DNA of 64,000 nt from Marinobacter salsuginis. GTDB lineage: Bacteria; Pseudomonadota; Gammaproteobacteria; Pseudomonadales; Oleiphilaceae. Position 1 is the stretch's first letter; every line of letters begins with the position of its first letter. The position numbers and the translations under genes were made by a program. The notes under the pieces are model-generated. The model did not search any database and was not told the origin of the DNA. It saw only the letters and a list, made by a program, of their open reading frames with translations. The DNA lies in NCBI RefSeq assembly GCF_009617755.1, contig NZ_BGZH01000003.1:1-64000 (forward strand), read 5' to 3'. Positions 41,827-50,651 of the stretch are shown here, in pieces.

Positions 41827-44136
41827 TCAAGAGTGAAAAAAGGACAACTCAACCGTTGCTGTTCGTTGACCCAATGAGACGCTGATCGTTGAGTCCGAGA
41901 CAATCATGGAGATTGCAGGACTGCCATCACGAGCCATAACGTCCTCTAGGTAATCCAGCTGTTTTCGATCGTGAGTGCTTGGATCGGATTTGCAGCCCTT
42001 CGGATGAGAATGCCATTCGCCCAGATACGAAACGATCCCGCCAGTTCTACGACGACACTCATCGATATCTCCTTCTACACCGGCAGTTCCGCGCAAGAAC
42101 TCTCGGGGTGTTGCAGTGCTGTCCTCTGGTGCGGGCCTGGCTAGCACGACCGATATCGTTTTGATCTTCTGGTCAACAAAACCAAGCAAAATGCCACCGG
42201 TTTCATTGGGCAATTCGTCATTTCTGAGTCTGGACATGCCATCTTCGATCGAGACGTCCCACCACACAGTCCAACCCCCAACCTCCGCGTAAATGGGCTT
42301 GCAGGCCTGAATGTCATGAGCGCTAACGGCGCCGGAGAGCCCATCGCAATCCCAGATCTTGATCTGGGCCTCTTCTCTGTCTGAAAGCAACCTCAGCTGG
42401 CGAGCCAGTATCGATCCGTGCAGCCATATCAGTTCATTGGACATCGCCATGGTGATGTCCCGGCATCCGGCCCCAACCCATAAAGAGCCCGAGTTCCCTT
42501 CCAGATGATCGGTGCCCCAGCAATCATTGGTCAGAATGGCTCGATAATACTGAGCCTCGAGTGACAGACTACGTGTGTATCCGGACTGATCCTCCATGAG
42601 TAAAACCGAGGACCTGCCTGATGGAGTTATGAAGAGTGTTGCCAAACGAGCCGATCTTTCTATGCCGGACAGGTCCCGAGGGACCTCTAGCGTCGTGGAT
42701 GCATCGACAATGATGTCCTTGTGCTCCAATAGGTCTTCGAGCCATTGGGGGTCCTCCGTGAGCCTCTTCACATGAGATTTTGGCGCGCTGCTGTCACTCA
42801 CCTTGAGGGAGAACATAGATGCGGCGTGGGCGCTCATCATTTCGGATTTGGCCATGCCCACACATGGACCCAGGGAAACATGACGGGACAGGTTATGGGG
42901 CTCAACCGCATCATGATCGACATATTCCCATTCACCCCAGCCTTCCCTTGCCCAGATTGATGCAACGGCACTTCCCAAAGATCCGAGCCCGGAAATGACA
43001 CCGTTGAAATCGCATGGTGAATCAGCTATGCCCGAGTATTCCCTCACCTCCTGCTTTGATGGCATTAGCCTGATACCAACAGGGGTCAGAGGGTAACTTT
43101 CCAATCGATCCACGTTCAGAGGCTCGACTTTTTCCATTATCCCAGTGTTACGAAACCACTTGTTTTCGCCGGGACTACGGATCAGGGCGCCAAGGTCTTC
43201 GCCGAGCCGGCCAAAATGTTGATCCATAGCGAAGCCGTAAACGTCCGTTCTCTCGGTCTTGCTGTCACGTTTGAGGGAGATGCCCAGCACTAGAAGTATC
43301 TTATTGGTCTTGCCGGCCGGCCAGTCAAAGCTTTGACCCTCGGGAACAAGATCCTGAATTGCCTCACGGAGCAATCCGGAAATCCTGGCACCTCGAGAAT
43401 TGAGTCTTTCAAGCAGATCCCCAAGATGTTTCGGGTGTTCCTCTACGCGGCCGTGAGTAATGGGAGGCAAGATGATCGTAATTGGTATCCATTTTCCATC
43501 CTGGAAACCCGGATGCGAAATATCATCTACAACCCGGGCTTGATACAAGAATCTTCCTCGACAGGCGAATGGTCGCTGGTCGAAAACGATACGATAACCG
43601 GTTTCGGTGAGTCTCTCGAAATAATCCTCCGGCAATACAAAGCGATCCGCGGGTTCGAAAAAAAGCTGCTCAAGAGGTTGATCCTCTTGATGCAGGTTTT
43701 CGCAGGCGGTTTCCCGAAGCCACCAGAGAACTCGACCCAGAAATGAGTGAGGGTTCCAGACTCGCTCCACAGATGACCAAGGCTCAACGTAGAGGCACAG
43801 GGAACGTGGTGAATTGGGCCCTACATGGTTTTGATGCATGGTCACTGGGAAGTCGGAGCGAAGCGCCCTAACGTCCCATGGAAAACCAAAATCGGGGTTA
43901 TAAACCAGAGCCAGGCGCTCAAAGCGGCGTATTCCGACCCGATTCTTGGTATCAAAAGTCCCATCGCCAACATCGACAATAAGCGCATGTGAATCCGGCG
44001 AAATCCGCCGGAATTCAACAACGTCAAAAGCAGAGTGCTCGCCGCACGCGTCGGCCACGTCACGCAATGGTGCAGGCAAATTCGACGTTACCGACTTTCC
44101 CAGCGACTCTCCGTAGTCAATGTATTCAGTCGTCAC
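41827..44136 (-). CDS. E2-E1-JAB triple-fusion ubiquitin-like conjugation protein
   Basis: 769 residues from GTG 44136, which overlaps the end of the MBL gene; the open frame upstream to 44388 is the other gene's shadow. Residues about 30-150 look like an E2 domain with the active cysteine in SLCLYVEPW (C114), followed by a W..P..FLGRVLWWL helix. Residues 380-600 are a ThiF/E1 adenylation domain: GLGSLGSA (383), VDHDAVEPHNLSRH (407-419), and possible catalytic cysteines C539 or C558. Residues 640-769 form a JAB/MPN+ peptidase with E645, H709, H711 and D723 in GEWHSHP and SDPSTHD. Such fusions are known in prokaryotic ubiquitin-like systems. No ubiquitin-like protein is seen. Confidence 0.88.
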   Translation of the reverse strand: MTTEYIDYGESLGKSVTSNLPAPLRDVADACGEHSAFDVVEFRRISPDSHALIVDVGDGTFDTKNRVGIRRFERLALVYNPDFGFPWDVRALRSDFPVTMHQNHVGPNSPRSLCLYVEPWSSVERVWNPHSFLGRVLWWLRETACENLHQEDQPLEQLFFEPADRFVLPEDYFERLTETGYRIVFDQRPFACRGRFLYQARVVDDISHPGFQDGKWIPITIILPPITHGRVEEHPKHLGDLLERLNSRGARISGLLREAIQDLVPEGQSFDWPAGKTNKILLVLGISLKRDSKTERTDVYGFAMDQHFGRLGEDLGALIRSPGENKWFRNTGIMEKVEPLNVDRLESYPLTPVGIRLMPSKQEVREYSGIADSPCDFNGVISGLGSLGSAVASIWAREGWGEWEYVDHDAVEPHNLSRHVSLGPCVGMAKSEMMSAHAASMFSLKVSDSSAPKSHVKRLTEDPQWLEDLLEHKDIIVDASTTLEVPRDLSGIERSARLATLFITPSGRSSVLLMEDQSGYTRSLSLEAQYYRAILTNDCWGTDHLEGNSGSLWVGAGCRDITMAMSNELIWLHGSILARQLRLLSDREEAQIKIWDCDGLSGAVSAHDIQACKPIYAEVGGWTVWWDVSIEDGMSRLRNDELPNETGGILLGFVDQKIKTISVVLARPAPEDSTATPREFLRGTAGVEGDIDECRRRTGGIVSYLGEWHSHPKGCKSDPSTHDRKQLDYLEDVMARDGSPAISMIVSDSTISVSLGQRTATVELSFFHS

Positions 44137-45295
44137 TGCCTGCCCTCGGTGGAGCGGCGGATGCGACTGACGCTGTTGCGACAGCGGCAACGGCCAGCCT
44201 GAAGCCAGACCTGGCGCCTTGAAATACGATGGGCTCCGGTTTCTTGCGAGTCGGCTCTTCCCCTGTGCACTTAAAGATACCTGTTGACCCCAAGATACTC
44301 CTGTACTCACGCTTGGCCCGAATACAGGGGGGGTCGTTATCGTCATCAACAACCGGCTTGCTGCTGGAAACAATAAACGCATCATCATTTGCTTGCGCTA
44401 ACGCTGAACGCGCATCCTCGGAGATCTCAGCATCGTTGCCATTATCAGACCAGCTGTCGTGTGAAAGTGAACGCCATGAGCAGTGATGAGGGGCAAGGAG
44501 GAGGTCGTATTTCAGGTCGTCAGCCGTGTACTCGCGCCAGAGCCGCTCCCAGATGCATACCCCCGAGTCACCGCCAGACAGGAATCGGCTGAAACAATCG
44601 CCGGAGCTGGACTCACGAATGCTGAAATTGATCACAACACTGGAGTCGTTTTTAGACAGCTCTTCCTCCACCTCCTCGTCTTGCTCTCGGAAAGGGGCAA
44701 GTAGGCGCGATTTCAGGAGGTTCTGGCCAACTCCGTTAATTCCGTTAATGACATCCCCTTGCCTTACGAGGATTTGCTCCAGGCCATCTGTCTTCCCGTC
44801 TTTGTCTTGCCCCAGGATAAGAATTCGATCGCCATCAGAAACGTTGAAGCCGCTATCGCGGTTTGCCTTCACGCGACGCCGCGCCTCCGTGGCGAAAGCC
44901 TTGGCATCATCACACAGCGTCAGCTTCTTCGACGCACGCCGGAAAACCATCGGGGACGACCAAAGCTCCCGAATGATAATCCTCTTCTGGAACTGATCTC
45001 TGTCATCGTCGGGATAGTCCTGAACTGGGCCAAGCCAAAAGTGCGCCCTGAGGCCAAGGCAATGGTCCTCATCCGGGTGAGAAAGAAGCATCGCATCAAC
45101 AAACGGGCGCCCCTGGGCATCCTTCTTAATGCGCTTTCGAAGTTCAGAGGCAACGTCAGGCGTCGTGTCGCTCGGATCATCGGCAGAACGCCTAATCCGG
45201 CAGTCAATCAGAAGGCAGGTCTGGCGATCATCCGCAAGCTGCAACAGGGTCATGTCACCATTATCGACGGGGAAAAATGTAACCTTCGAGTTCAT
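44126..45295 (-). CDS. Metallo-beta-lactamase-fold hydrolase of the E1/E2/JAB operon
   Basis: 389 residues from ATG 45295 (AAAGGAAC upstream). ComEC/RNase-Z-like MBL core: DNGDMTLLQL near the start, the metal motif LLSHPDEDHCLGL (H73, D77, H78), and the late LLLAPHHCSW. Probably a hydrolase acting on a nucleic acid, nucleotide or conjugate. The C-terminal tail is alanine-rich (LAVAAVATASVASAAPPRAG) and ends SDD. It overlaps the fusion protein gene by 11 bp, so translation is coupled. MBL proteins are known companions of this E1/E2/JAB type, but their substrate is not established. Confidence 0.87.
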   Translation of the reverse strand: MNSKVTFFPVDNGDMTLLQLADDRQTCLLIDCRIRRSADDPSDTTPDVASELRKRIKKDAQGRPFVDAMLLSHPDEDHCLGLRAHFWLGPVQDYPDDDRDQFQKRIIIRELWSSPMVFRRASKKLTLCDDAKAFATEARRRVKANRDSGFNVSDGDRILILGQDKDGKTDGLEQILVRQGDVINGINGVGQNLLKSRLLAPFREQDEEVEEELSKNDSSVVINFSIRESSSGDCFSRFLSGGDSGVCIWERLWREYTADDLKYDLLLAPHHCSWRSLSHDSWSDNGNDAEISEDARSALAQANDDAFIVSSSKPVVDDDNDPPCIRAKREYRSILGSTGIFKCTGEEPTRKKPEPIVFQGARSGFRLAVAAVATASVASAAPPRAGSDD

Positions 45296-45314
45296 GAAAT
45301 GCAGTTCCTTTCGT

Positions 45315-45938
45315 TTATTGAGCGACGGCAACGGCGTTTACAACGAGCCTGTTACCTGCATTGCGAGCGGCAAGAAGAGTCAGGAGGGATGAAATGACGA
45401 GCACGACATAGACAGCAGGAACAATGTCACCAAGAAGTTGATGGTCTCCCAGGGAGTCCCACAAGATTGTAAAAATAAGGAGAGCGAACAAACCCGAAAA
45501 GGTGTCGCGGTAGAGGAGAAAGCTTCTATGCGATTGACGGACCTCATGGGTATCTCGAACAGGCTTGTATATGTCTCGGTACCAGAGGGAGTTCCGATCA
45601 CCCGCGGCGACCGCCTCATCAAAGATATGCGGCCATTGTGATGCAACGTCTTGATACACCACTCTCGAATCCCGCTTGCAGAGACGATGAACCCGTCCTC
45701 CGGGCATCTCATTCACGAAACGGGTGAAGACGAGTTTGTGCTTTATATCGTGTGGGAGCAGATGGGTGATAAAGACCAGAACCGCTAGGGTAATCACCCC
45801 AGCAACCCCTGTAAGAAGCCCCTCTTTGAATGATGGCAAGGAGTTGAAGCCAAACTGAAACCCCAAACACACGAGGACGACAGCGCTTAACAGCGCGGCG
45901 ATCGTGGCATTGTTCTGTTTCTTGAGATCTTTTTCCAC
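45315..45938 (-). CDS. Four-helix membrane protein of the E1/E2/JAB operon
   Basis: 207 residues from GTG 45938 (GGGGTG upstream). Two N-terminal membrane helices (about 12-30 and 40-58), a cytoplasmic middle of about 85 residues with PGGRVHRLCKRDSRV, NSLWYRDIYKP and SHRSFLLYRD, then two more helices (about 145-165 and 172-192). It is 19 bp before the MBL gene on the same strand, so it is the first gene of the operon. I do not recognise a named domain; the motifs look conserved rather than random. By analogy with other conflict systems it could be the membrane effector, which is inference. Confidence 0.75.
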   Translation of the reverse strand: MEKDLKKQNNATIAALLSAVVLVCLGFQFGFNSLPSFKEGLLTGVAGVITLAVLVFITHLLPHDIKHKLVFTRFVNEMPGGRVHRLCKRDSRVVYQDVASQWPHIFDEAVAAGDRNSLWYRDIYKPVRDTHEVRQSHRSFLLYRDTFSGLFALLIFTILWDSLGDHQLLGDIVPAVYVVLVISSLLTLLAARNAGNRLVVNAVAVAQ

Positions 45939-46022
45939 TCTTGCACCCCATCCGTAACAATCATGTAAAGTCCATGAACTGATTAAAGACGCTGCTGTAA
46001 AAAGGATTTCCTTACCTTCTAC

Positions 46023-46442
46023 CTACTCGGTGACTGGGCAGTTGACTGTGGACGGCGGGTTGATCCGGCATGGCACTACTTCGGTGGAATCCCAATACGG
46101 TTTATCAAGCTTGGCGGTGCATCCCAGGTCTTTCATCAGAGCCTTTCTACCGAGTTCATCACATACTAAAACCACTCCATGACGATCAACGTAATTTGCT
46201 TTGAGGATGAAATTGTCAAATGGCTCCAAGAGGGATGGGTCATGCTTAGTCGCAAACTCCAGTAGCTCTCGGTCTTGGAGGCCTTCGGGTGGGGTGTCAA
46301 AATAGACTGAGGCCTCCAAAGCACTGCTGACCTTGGTCAACGCAGAGGCTGTCACATACATTTCTTCGTCGTCTGCATGAGATGCGCAGCCGACCAGCAG
46401 GAACGTGGCGGTGAATAGAGACCAACTAAACTGTCGAAACAT
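46023..46442 (-). CDS. Lipoprotein of unknown function
   Basis: 139 residues from ATG 46442. Lipobox LLVGC at about residue 19 follows a hydrophobic n-region (WSLFTATFLLVG), so it should be lipidated and exported. The mature part is small and mixed, with HADDEEMYVTASALTKV and four cysteines that may form disulfides. No family recognised. The start overlaps the stop of the zinc-PLC-like gene (TGATG), so the two are translationally coupled and probably functionally linked. Confidence 0.7.
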   Translation of the reverse strand: MFRQFSWSLFTATFLLVGCASHADDEEMYVTASALTKVSSALEASVYFDTPPEGLQDRELLEFATKHDPSLLEPFDNFILKANYVDRHGVVLVCDELGRKALMKDLGCTAKLDKPYWDSTEVVPCRINPPSTVNCPVTE

Positions 46443-47395
46443 CAGGCTACCCCCCAAAACACGTACTCCTTAGTTTCGGTGTCTTTGCCGGTATCGAGAT
46501 TCCAGTTTCCAAGTTGCGCAAAGATGGGGGCAGTCGGCTGTTTCAAACCTTCTGCCAACTGCGCCCAAAACCTCAAAACATTGTCGACGGCCCGATCAAA
46601 TAAAGCGTCATAGTGCAGTCGCTCCCCCCCTGGGATCTCAAGATCCTCTATAAACGTAGAGTCGATGTCTTCCTCCGTCGTGTAGCTCATCCCTGTGTGG
46701 GCGCCAACGTGCCTGGCCCAGGCGAATAAACGTGTGCCCTCCTCCACCGTATCCAACAAACTGGAGAAACCGGCGTGCCAATCCGCTGGTTGCGGTTCAT
46801 TGGATTGGTACCCTTCGGGGTAGACATCTGCCAATATTCGCTTCCACAGATCTTCGATGTCGCAATCCAGTGAGCCGCTGTCGTCAACGCACGCTTTGAT
46901 ACCGCTATCCAGATGTTCCGAGTCTCCGATGTCACCAAGATTAAGGCGATAAAAAACGTGGGCGTCTTGGTACATCTCACAGCGTCGATGATCTTTCTGA
47001 TTAGCATGGTAGGGACCGACCTTGAGTTCCACGACCGGATGAATGGTCAGGTCGGCTGCCATATGAGCCGCATAACCAAATAGCCAAGCCACACCTTTTT
47101 CCCAGTCAGGGCCAGTGCGATCACGCAGCAATCTGAGTCCGGAAGCCAACACCTCGCCAGTGCGCTCGTAGTGCATTTTATCGGCCCACTGCTTAGCTCT
47201 CGCATCAAGGCCTGGCGGCCACTGCAACAGGTCCAGAGTGAGGTAGGGTAAATCGGGACTCACCGCACCCAATTCCACGTATTTGAGGTTTCGCATAAGG
47301 GCCCTGCCGACGTCAGGAGGTATATCTGCTGCAGTCAACCGATGCGGCTCTCTGGCGAGATTAACGAGCGTTAGATGAGCGTAGGCTCCAGGCAT
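46442..47395 (-). CDS. Zinc-dependent phospholipase C-like protein
   Basis: 317 residues from ATG 47395 with GGAGAAATT upstream. Contains a pattern of the bacterial zinc-PLC superfamily: PGAYAHLTLVN near the start (H6), GAVSPDLPYL, GYAAHMAADLTIHPVVE and later MHYERTGEV. The spread H and D residues would form a three-zinc site. No signal peptide is visible, so it is probably cytoplasmic. Substrate is unknown; members act on phospholipids or phosphodiesters. Coupled to the lipoprotein gene, and in line with the conflict-type operon. Confidence 0.72.
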   Translation of the reverse strand: MPGAYAHLTLVNLAREPHRLTAADIPPDVGRALMRNLKYVELGAVSPDLPYLTLDLLQWPPGLDARAKQWADKMHYERTGEVLASGLRLLRDRTGPDWEKGVAWLFGYAAHMAADLTIHPVVELKVGPYHANQKDHRRCEMYQDAHVFYRLNLGDIGDSEHLDSGIKACVDDSGSLDCDIEDLWKRILADVYPEGYQSNEPQPADWHAGFSSLLDTVEEGTRLFAWARHVGAHTGMSYTTEEDIDSTFIEDLEIPGGERLHYDALFDRAVDNVLRFWAQLAEGLKQPTAPIFAQLGNWNLDTGKDTETKEYVFWGVA

Positions 47396-47458
47396 GAAAT
47401 TTCTCCGACCTTTTGCACTGGACATCAATGACCTGATGTAACCGATGAATGACGTGAA

Positions 47459-47683
47459 TCAACCTTTCGGTGGAAAAGGATCATTCCCGTAAGAATCTCT
47501 CTCACGTATTCGCCCATCCCGGCCATGGATCAACGCCTCGCTTTTTTGATTACGGGCGATCTCCCTTGCCGCCTCCGCCGCTTCGGCTTGAGTCGAGTGA
47601 TGTGATGTATCCCGAGTGTTACCTTCGCCCCTGACGGCCCATCCACTCTCGCGTTGCACGACGTGCTGGTTTTTGCCTGACAT
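47459..47683 (-). CDS. DUF2188 small protein
   Basis: 74 residues from ATG 47683 (GGGGTAAG upstream; the frame extends to 47776 without a site). Sequence NQHVVQRESGWAVRGEGNTRDTSH and STQAEAAEAAREIARNQKSEALIHGRDG-like pattern (only parts quoted: QAEAAEAAREIARNQ, IHGRDGRIRERDSYG) is the DUF2188 signature. Function unknown. The family is common as a small, stand-alone protein near mobile DNA. It lies between the PLC-like gene and the integrase on the same strand. Confidence 0.85.
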   Translation of the reverse strand: MSGKNQHVVQRESGWAVRGEGNTRDTSHHSTQAEAAEAAREIARNQKSEALIHGRDGRIRERDSYGNDPFPPKG

Positions 47684-47796
47684 TGCGCTTACCCCTCTAT
47701 TCAGACGACATAAAAGTTTAAACACAAAACGCAACAAAATACAACATATAGTGGTTGCAATAGAAAATATGACCACATTTATGGTTTTAGCAAATT

Positions 47797-48456
47797 TTAG
47801 TGGAAGTCGACGCCTTCGAGAAAATGCGCCCCGTCAAAGGTCAGCACATTGGTGTAGACCTCGGTGGACTCAACGCTACGGTGACCCAGAAGCTGGCTCA
47901 CAAACTTCAATGGCCGTCCGTGCAGCAGCAGGTGCACCGCAAAGCTGTGCCGAAAGGTGTGGCACCCGATCTTGAACGGCGGCTCTCCCCCCACCTGCTC
48001 TATTAAGCGATCAATGTTGGCACTGACCGCCTGGCGCGTAATCGGAAAGATCCGTTCGTCCTTCCGAAACTTCCCCATCCACAGGTAGCTCTGGATCCGG
48101 GTCTGAAAGTCTCTATCCGGAATTGGGATAAACCGCGTCGGCGAGCGTTGCAGGCTGCGTTTGCTCGGCCGCCCTGCCCCTTGCTTGAGCGCCTTGAGGA
48201 CCACCCCGAAGTCGTAGCCGTCGTCGTGGAAACTCGCCGGGGTAATCGCCAGCACCTCGGAGACCCGAGCGCCGGTGCACCACATGAAGTCCAGGATCAG
48301 CCGGTGCATGCGATGCGACTCGCTCTTTAGCAGGCCGAGCACTTTCAGCTTGAGCAGGTACTTGGGCATGGTGTCCAGTCTTTCGAGGAGGATCGGGCGT
48401 TTGGCGATCAGCCGGTCCCAGTCGCTCTCAACGCGCTGAATCGGGAACGACACCAA
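47797..48456 (-). CDS. Tyrosine recombinase/integrase
   Basis: 219 residues as called from TTG 48456. The in-frame sequence is open back to a TGA near 48555, without ATG or GTG, so the true start may be non-standard or the 5' end lost. The catalytic domain is complete: R in TGARVSEVL, H-x-x-R in HTFRHSFAVHL, the second H in LLGHRSVES, and the tyrosine in TEVYTNV. Site-specific recombination is expected. The core-binding N-terminal domain is short (VESDWDRLIAKRPILLERLD). It probably moved some of the neighbouring cargo, but no att repeats were found. Confidence 0.85.
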   Translation of the reverse strand: MVSFPIQRVESDWDRLIAKRPILLERLDTMPKYLLKLKVLGLLKSESHRMHRLILDFMWCTGARVSEVLAITPASFHDDGYDFGVVLKALKQGAGRPSKRSLQRSPTRFIPIPDRDFQTRIQSYLWMGKFRKDERIFPITRQAVSANIDRLIEQVGGEPPFKIGCHTFRHSFAVHLLLHGRPLKFVSQLLGHRSVESTEVYTNVLTFDGAHFLEGVDFH

Positions 48457-48853
48457 GGGCCGCTCTTCGAAGCCGAACGGGCGCTTGCTAGATCGGGCTC
48501 TGGGGAATGACCGCGCGCTGGTGATGGATTTTGACGTTTCCTCTCCGTGGTTCTGTCAATTACAAGGAGGAATTAGGGGGCCGTACATGTGCCCTATTCC
48601 AACCTATTCAGTATGGCAACAGCCTGGAAAACCGCAAGAAATGGAGGCCGGTTGACGAACTACCCCAGACCGGAAAGCTTTAATGACTACTGCAACTAGA
48701 ACGGGGATGCTTACAGTTGTAAAAAGGCTGCCGCAACGATCGCTCCTGTTATTTTGACTGCGTAGCGCGATCCGCACAGCGGCGAAACTTCGATGTGATG
48801 CTAGTATCCTAACAAGACAGCAGTGATGGTCTGAATAAATGGGAGGGATTTCT
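48457..48853. other. Gene-free stretch upstream of the integrase
   Basis: No supported gene. It has the in-frame extension of the recombinase to a stop near 48555, and otherwise no inverted repeat of note. If the recombinase has its attachment site beside its own gene, it would be expected here, but no repeat pair could be identified by eye. Confidence 0.4.
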
Positions 48854-49036
48854 ATGTATATCGAATGGCATCAGATAGGCGGTGTGATCATTGCTTTGGC
48901 TATTTTCTTCTGGATGTGGCGGTTAGATGTGAAAAATAAAACTGAACTAAAACGCAGCCTCAGAGATCGAAGCGAGTACAACGACTATCTCAATAACCCG
49001 AATACCACCAAAGGCTGTGACAGCGACAAAAAATGA
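48854..49036 (+). CDS. Small membrane protein, unknown
   Basis: 60 residues from ATG 48854 with GGGAGGG 7 nt upstream (an earlier ATG at 48839 overlaps that site). One membrane helix near the N-terminus (IGGVIIALAIFFWMWRL), then a charged tail (VKNKTELKRSLRDRSEYNDYLNN). Nothing recognised. The strong ribosome site and polar tail make it likely to be a real gene. It is the first of several membrane or lipid-related genes of this stretch. Confidence 0.55.
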   Translation: MYIEWHQIGGVIIALAIFFWMWRLDVKNKTELKRSLRDRSEYNDYLNNPNTTKGCDSDKK

Positions 49037-49075
49037 GTGCCATTTGACCACGACAACCGTGGGACAGGACTCGCA

Positions 49076-49180
49076 ATGCTTACATTTATAGTCGTAACAG
49101 CAATTCTTTTATTTGCTCTAAGCATCACCGCAGCTGGCAGCACACGGCAGATCCCATTGCGCAGACCTGCCGTTAGTTAA
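49076..49180 (+). CDS. Possible tiny membrane peptide
   Basis: 34 codons: a hydrophobic segment (LTFIVVTAILLFALSIT) and a short basic tail (RRPAVS). Weak ribosome site (AGGAC). It is only a candidate; the rest of 49181-49477 contains nothing else that I can support. Confidence 0.25.
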   Translation: MLTFIVVTAILLFALSITAAGSTRQIPLRRPAVS

Positions 49181-49477
49181 ACCGCTTGCTGCACTGGGAG
49201 AGTCGAGGCTAGAAAGCATCGCCGTCGTTTGTGGAGCAAGTGGATCCAAAAAACCGCGACCTGGCCAAGGCGGATGTGGTCGACTAAATAAAGGTTTTTT
49301 TATCACCGAGTCCGACGTCATAAATCTATCGCCTCACCTGTTTAACCTAAGCGATCGGGTGGCCGCTCTGGTCATTTTGTGCTTCCATTAGTGCTAGCCG
49401 GTGATGTTAAGCAAATAAATATAGGAGAAGTAACTTAGTTGTATCGGCGTTTTCGAAGCTCAAAGGAGGAGTGCAAA

Positions 49478-50512
49478 ATGTCGTATCCGTTCAGAAATCT
49501 GGTTTTTGAAGGTGGTGGTGTAAAGGGCATTGCCTACGTTGGTGCTATGCAGGTTCTTGAGAGTGAGTCGATTCTCGAGAACATCAGTCGTGTAGGCGGA
49601 ACATCCGCAGGTTCAATCAACGCGGTTTTGTTCGCAGCTGGCTACAGCAACGCAGAAATGTTGAAGGTTTTGAAGCGGCTGGATTTTAACGACTTTAAAG
49701 ATGATAGTTGGTTAGCTCTTAGGGACATGAGACGACTCAAAGATGAGTATGGCTGGTATAAGGGAGATTATTTTCGGGACTGGATCGGCGAATTGCTAAA
49801 ACAGAAGACCGGCTCAGCCAATGTAACTTTCAAAGCTCTACACGAACACACCGGCAAAGAACTTTACGTCTACGCATCAAACCTCTCTACCAAGTTCGGT
49901 GAAGTCTACTCGCCAGAGCATACGCCACGAATGCGAGTGGTCGATGCTGTAAGACGTTCAATGTCGATCCCCCTATTCTTTCGCGCAGTGCGAGACGACC
50001 GTGAAGATGTTTTTGTTGATGGCGGCGCGATCAACAATTACCCGGTAAAGATCTTTGACCGACAAAAGTACCTCGAGAATGGGAGTTTAAAAAGGATTCC
50101 TGGCTATTATGAAAAGGAGAACAAAAAACTAAGCCAGGTTTCCCCAAGAAGCAGCCCATACGTCTATAACAAAGAGACGCTCGGCTTCCGGCTCGATTCC
50201 GAGACTGAAATTGGGATTTTTCGAGACGGCCAGACCCCAAAGAGTCAAGAAATAGACCACTTTCTCGACTACACGATGCAACTGATCAAGACCGTGCTCG
50301 CCGTCCAGGATAGTCAGCATCTTCACAGCGATGACTGGCAGAGAACTGTTTATATCGACACCTTGGGAGTTGGAACCACAGACTTCGATTTGAGTGAACA
50401 ACTAAAGAAGTCGCTTGTGAAATCCGGTAAGCAGGCAGCAAAGCGCTATCTTGAATGGTGGTCAGATGTTGAGAACGATCTGGCAGTCAATCATCCAACA
50501 TCAACGGCTTGA
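49478..50512 (+). CDS. Patatin-like phospholipase
   Basis: 344 residues from ATG 49478 with a near-perfect AAAGGAGGAG site. Oxyanion hole FEGGGVKGIAYVGAM, nucleophile G-T-S-A-G-S (GGTSAGSINAV), and catalytic aspartate in VFVDGGAINNYP: a complete catalytic dyad. It would hydrolyse phospholipids, probably at the inner membrane. Patatins are effectors in several defence systems (for instance CapV in CBASS), but no CD-NTase is next to it here. Next gene on the other strand is a Cap15-like protein, which makes the pairing notable. It may also be an ordinary lipase. Confidence 0.9.
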   Translation: MSYPFRNLVFEGGGVKGIAYVGAMQVLESESILENISRVGGTSAGSINAVLFAAGYSNAEMLKVLKRLDFNDFKDDSWLALRDMRRLKDEYGWYKGDYFRDWIGELLKQKTGSANVTFKALHEHTGKELYVYASNLSTKFGEVYSPEHTPRMRVVDAVRRSMSIPLFFRAVRDDREDVFVDGGAINNYPVKIFDRQKYLENGSLKRIPGYYEKENKKLSQVSPRSSPYVYNKETLGFRLDSETEIGIFRDGQTPKSQEIDHFLDYTMQLIKTVLAVQDSQHLHSDDWQRTVYIDTLGVGTTDFDLSEQLKKSLVKSGKQAAKRYLEWWSDVENDLAVNHPTSTA

Positions 50513-50651
50513 TATCTCAAGAAGCAAAAATCGAGTTTCAGGAAGCCATAGGTGAAGCAAGCTTCGCAGGTTTCCAATCTGTCAGGCGTCTAGTAAATCG
50601 AGGGCTTACCAGTGACGAGTTATTTTCTAATCAATGTGCCCTAATTACTTT

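Noticed and set aside
45315..45938. SLATT- or S-4TM-type effector assignment for the four-helix protein
   Set aside because: Helix number fits but none of the family motifs I know could be matched, so no name was given.
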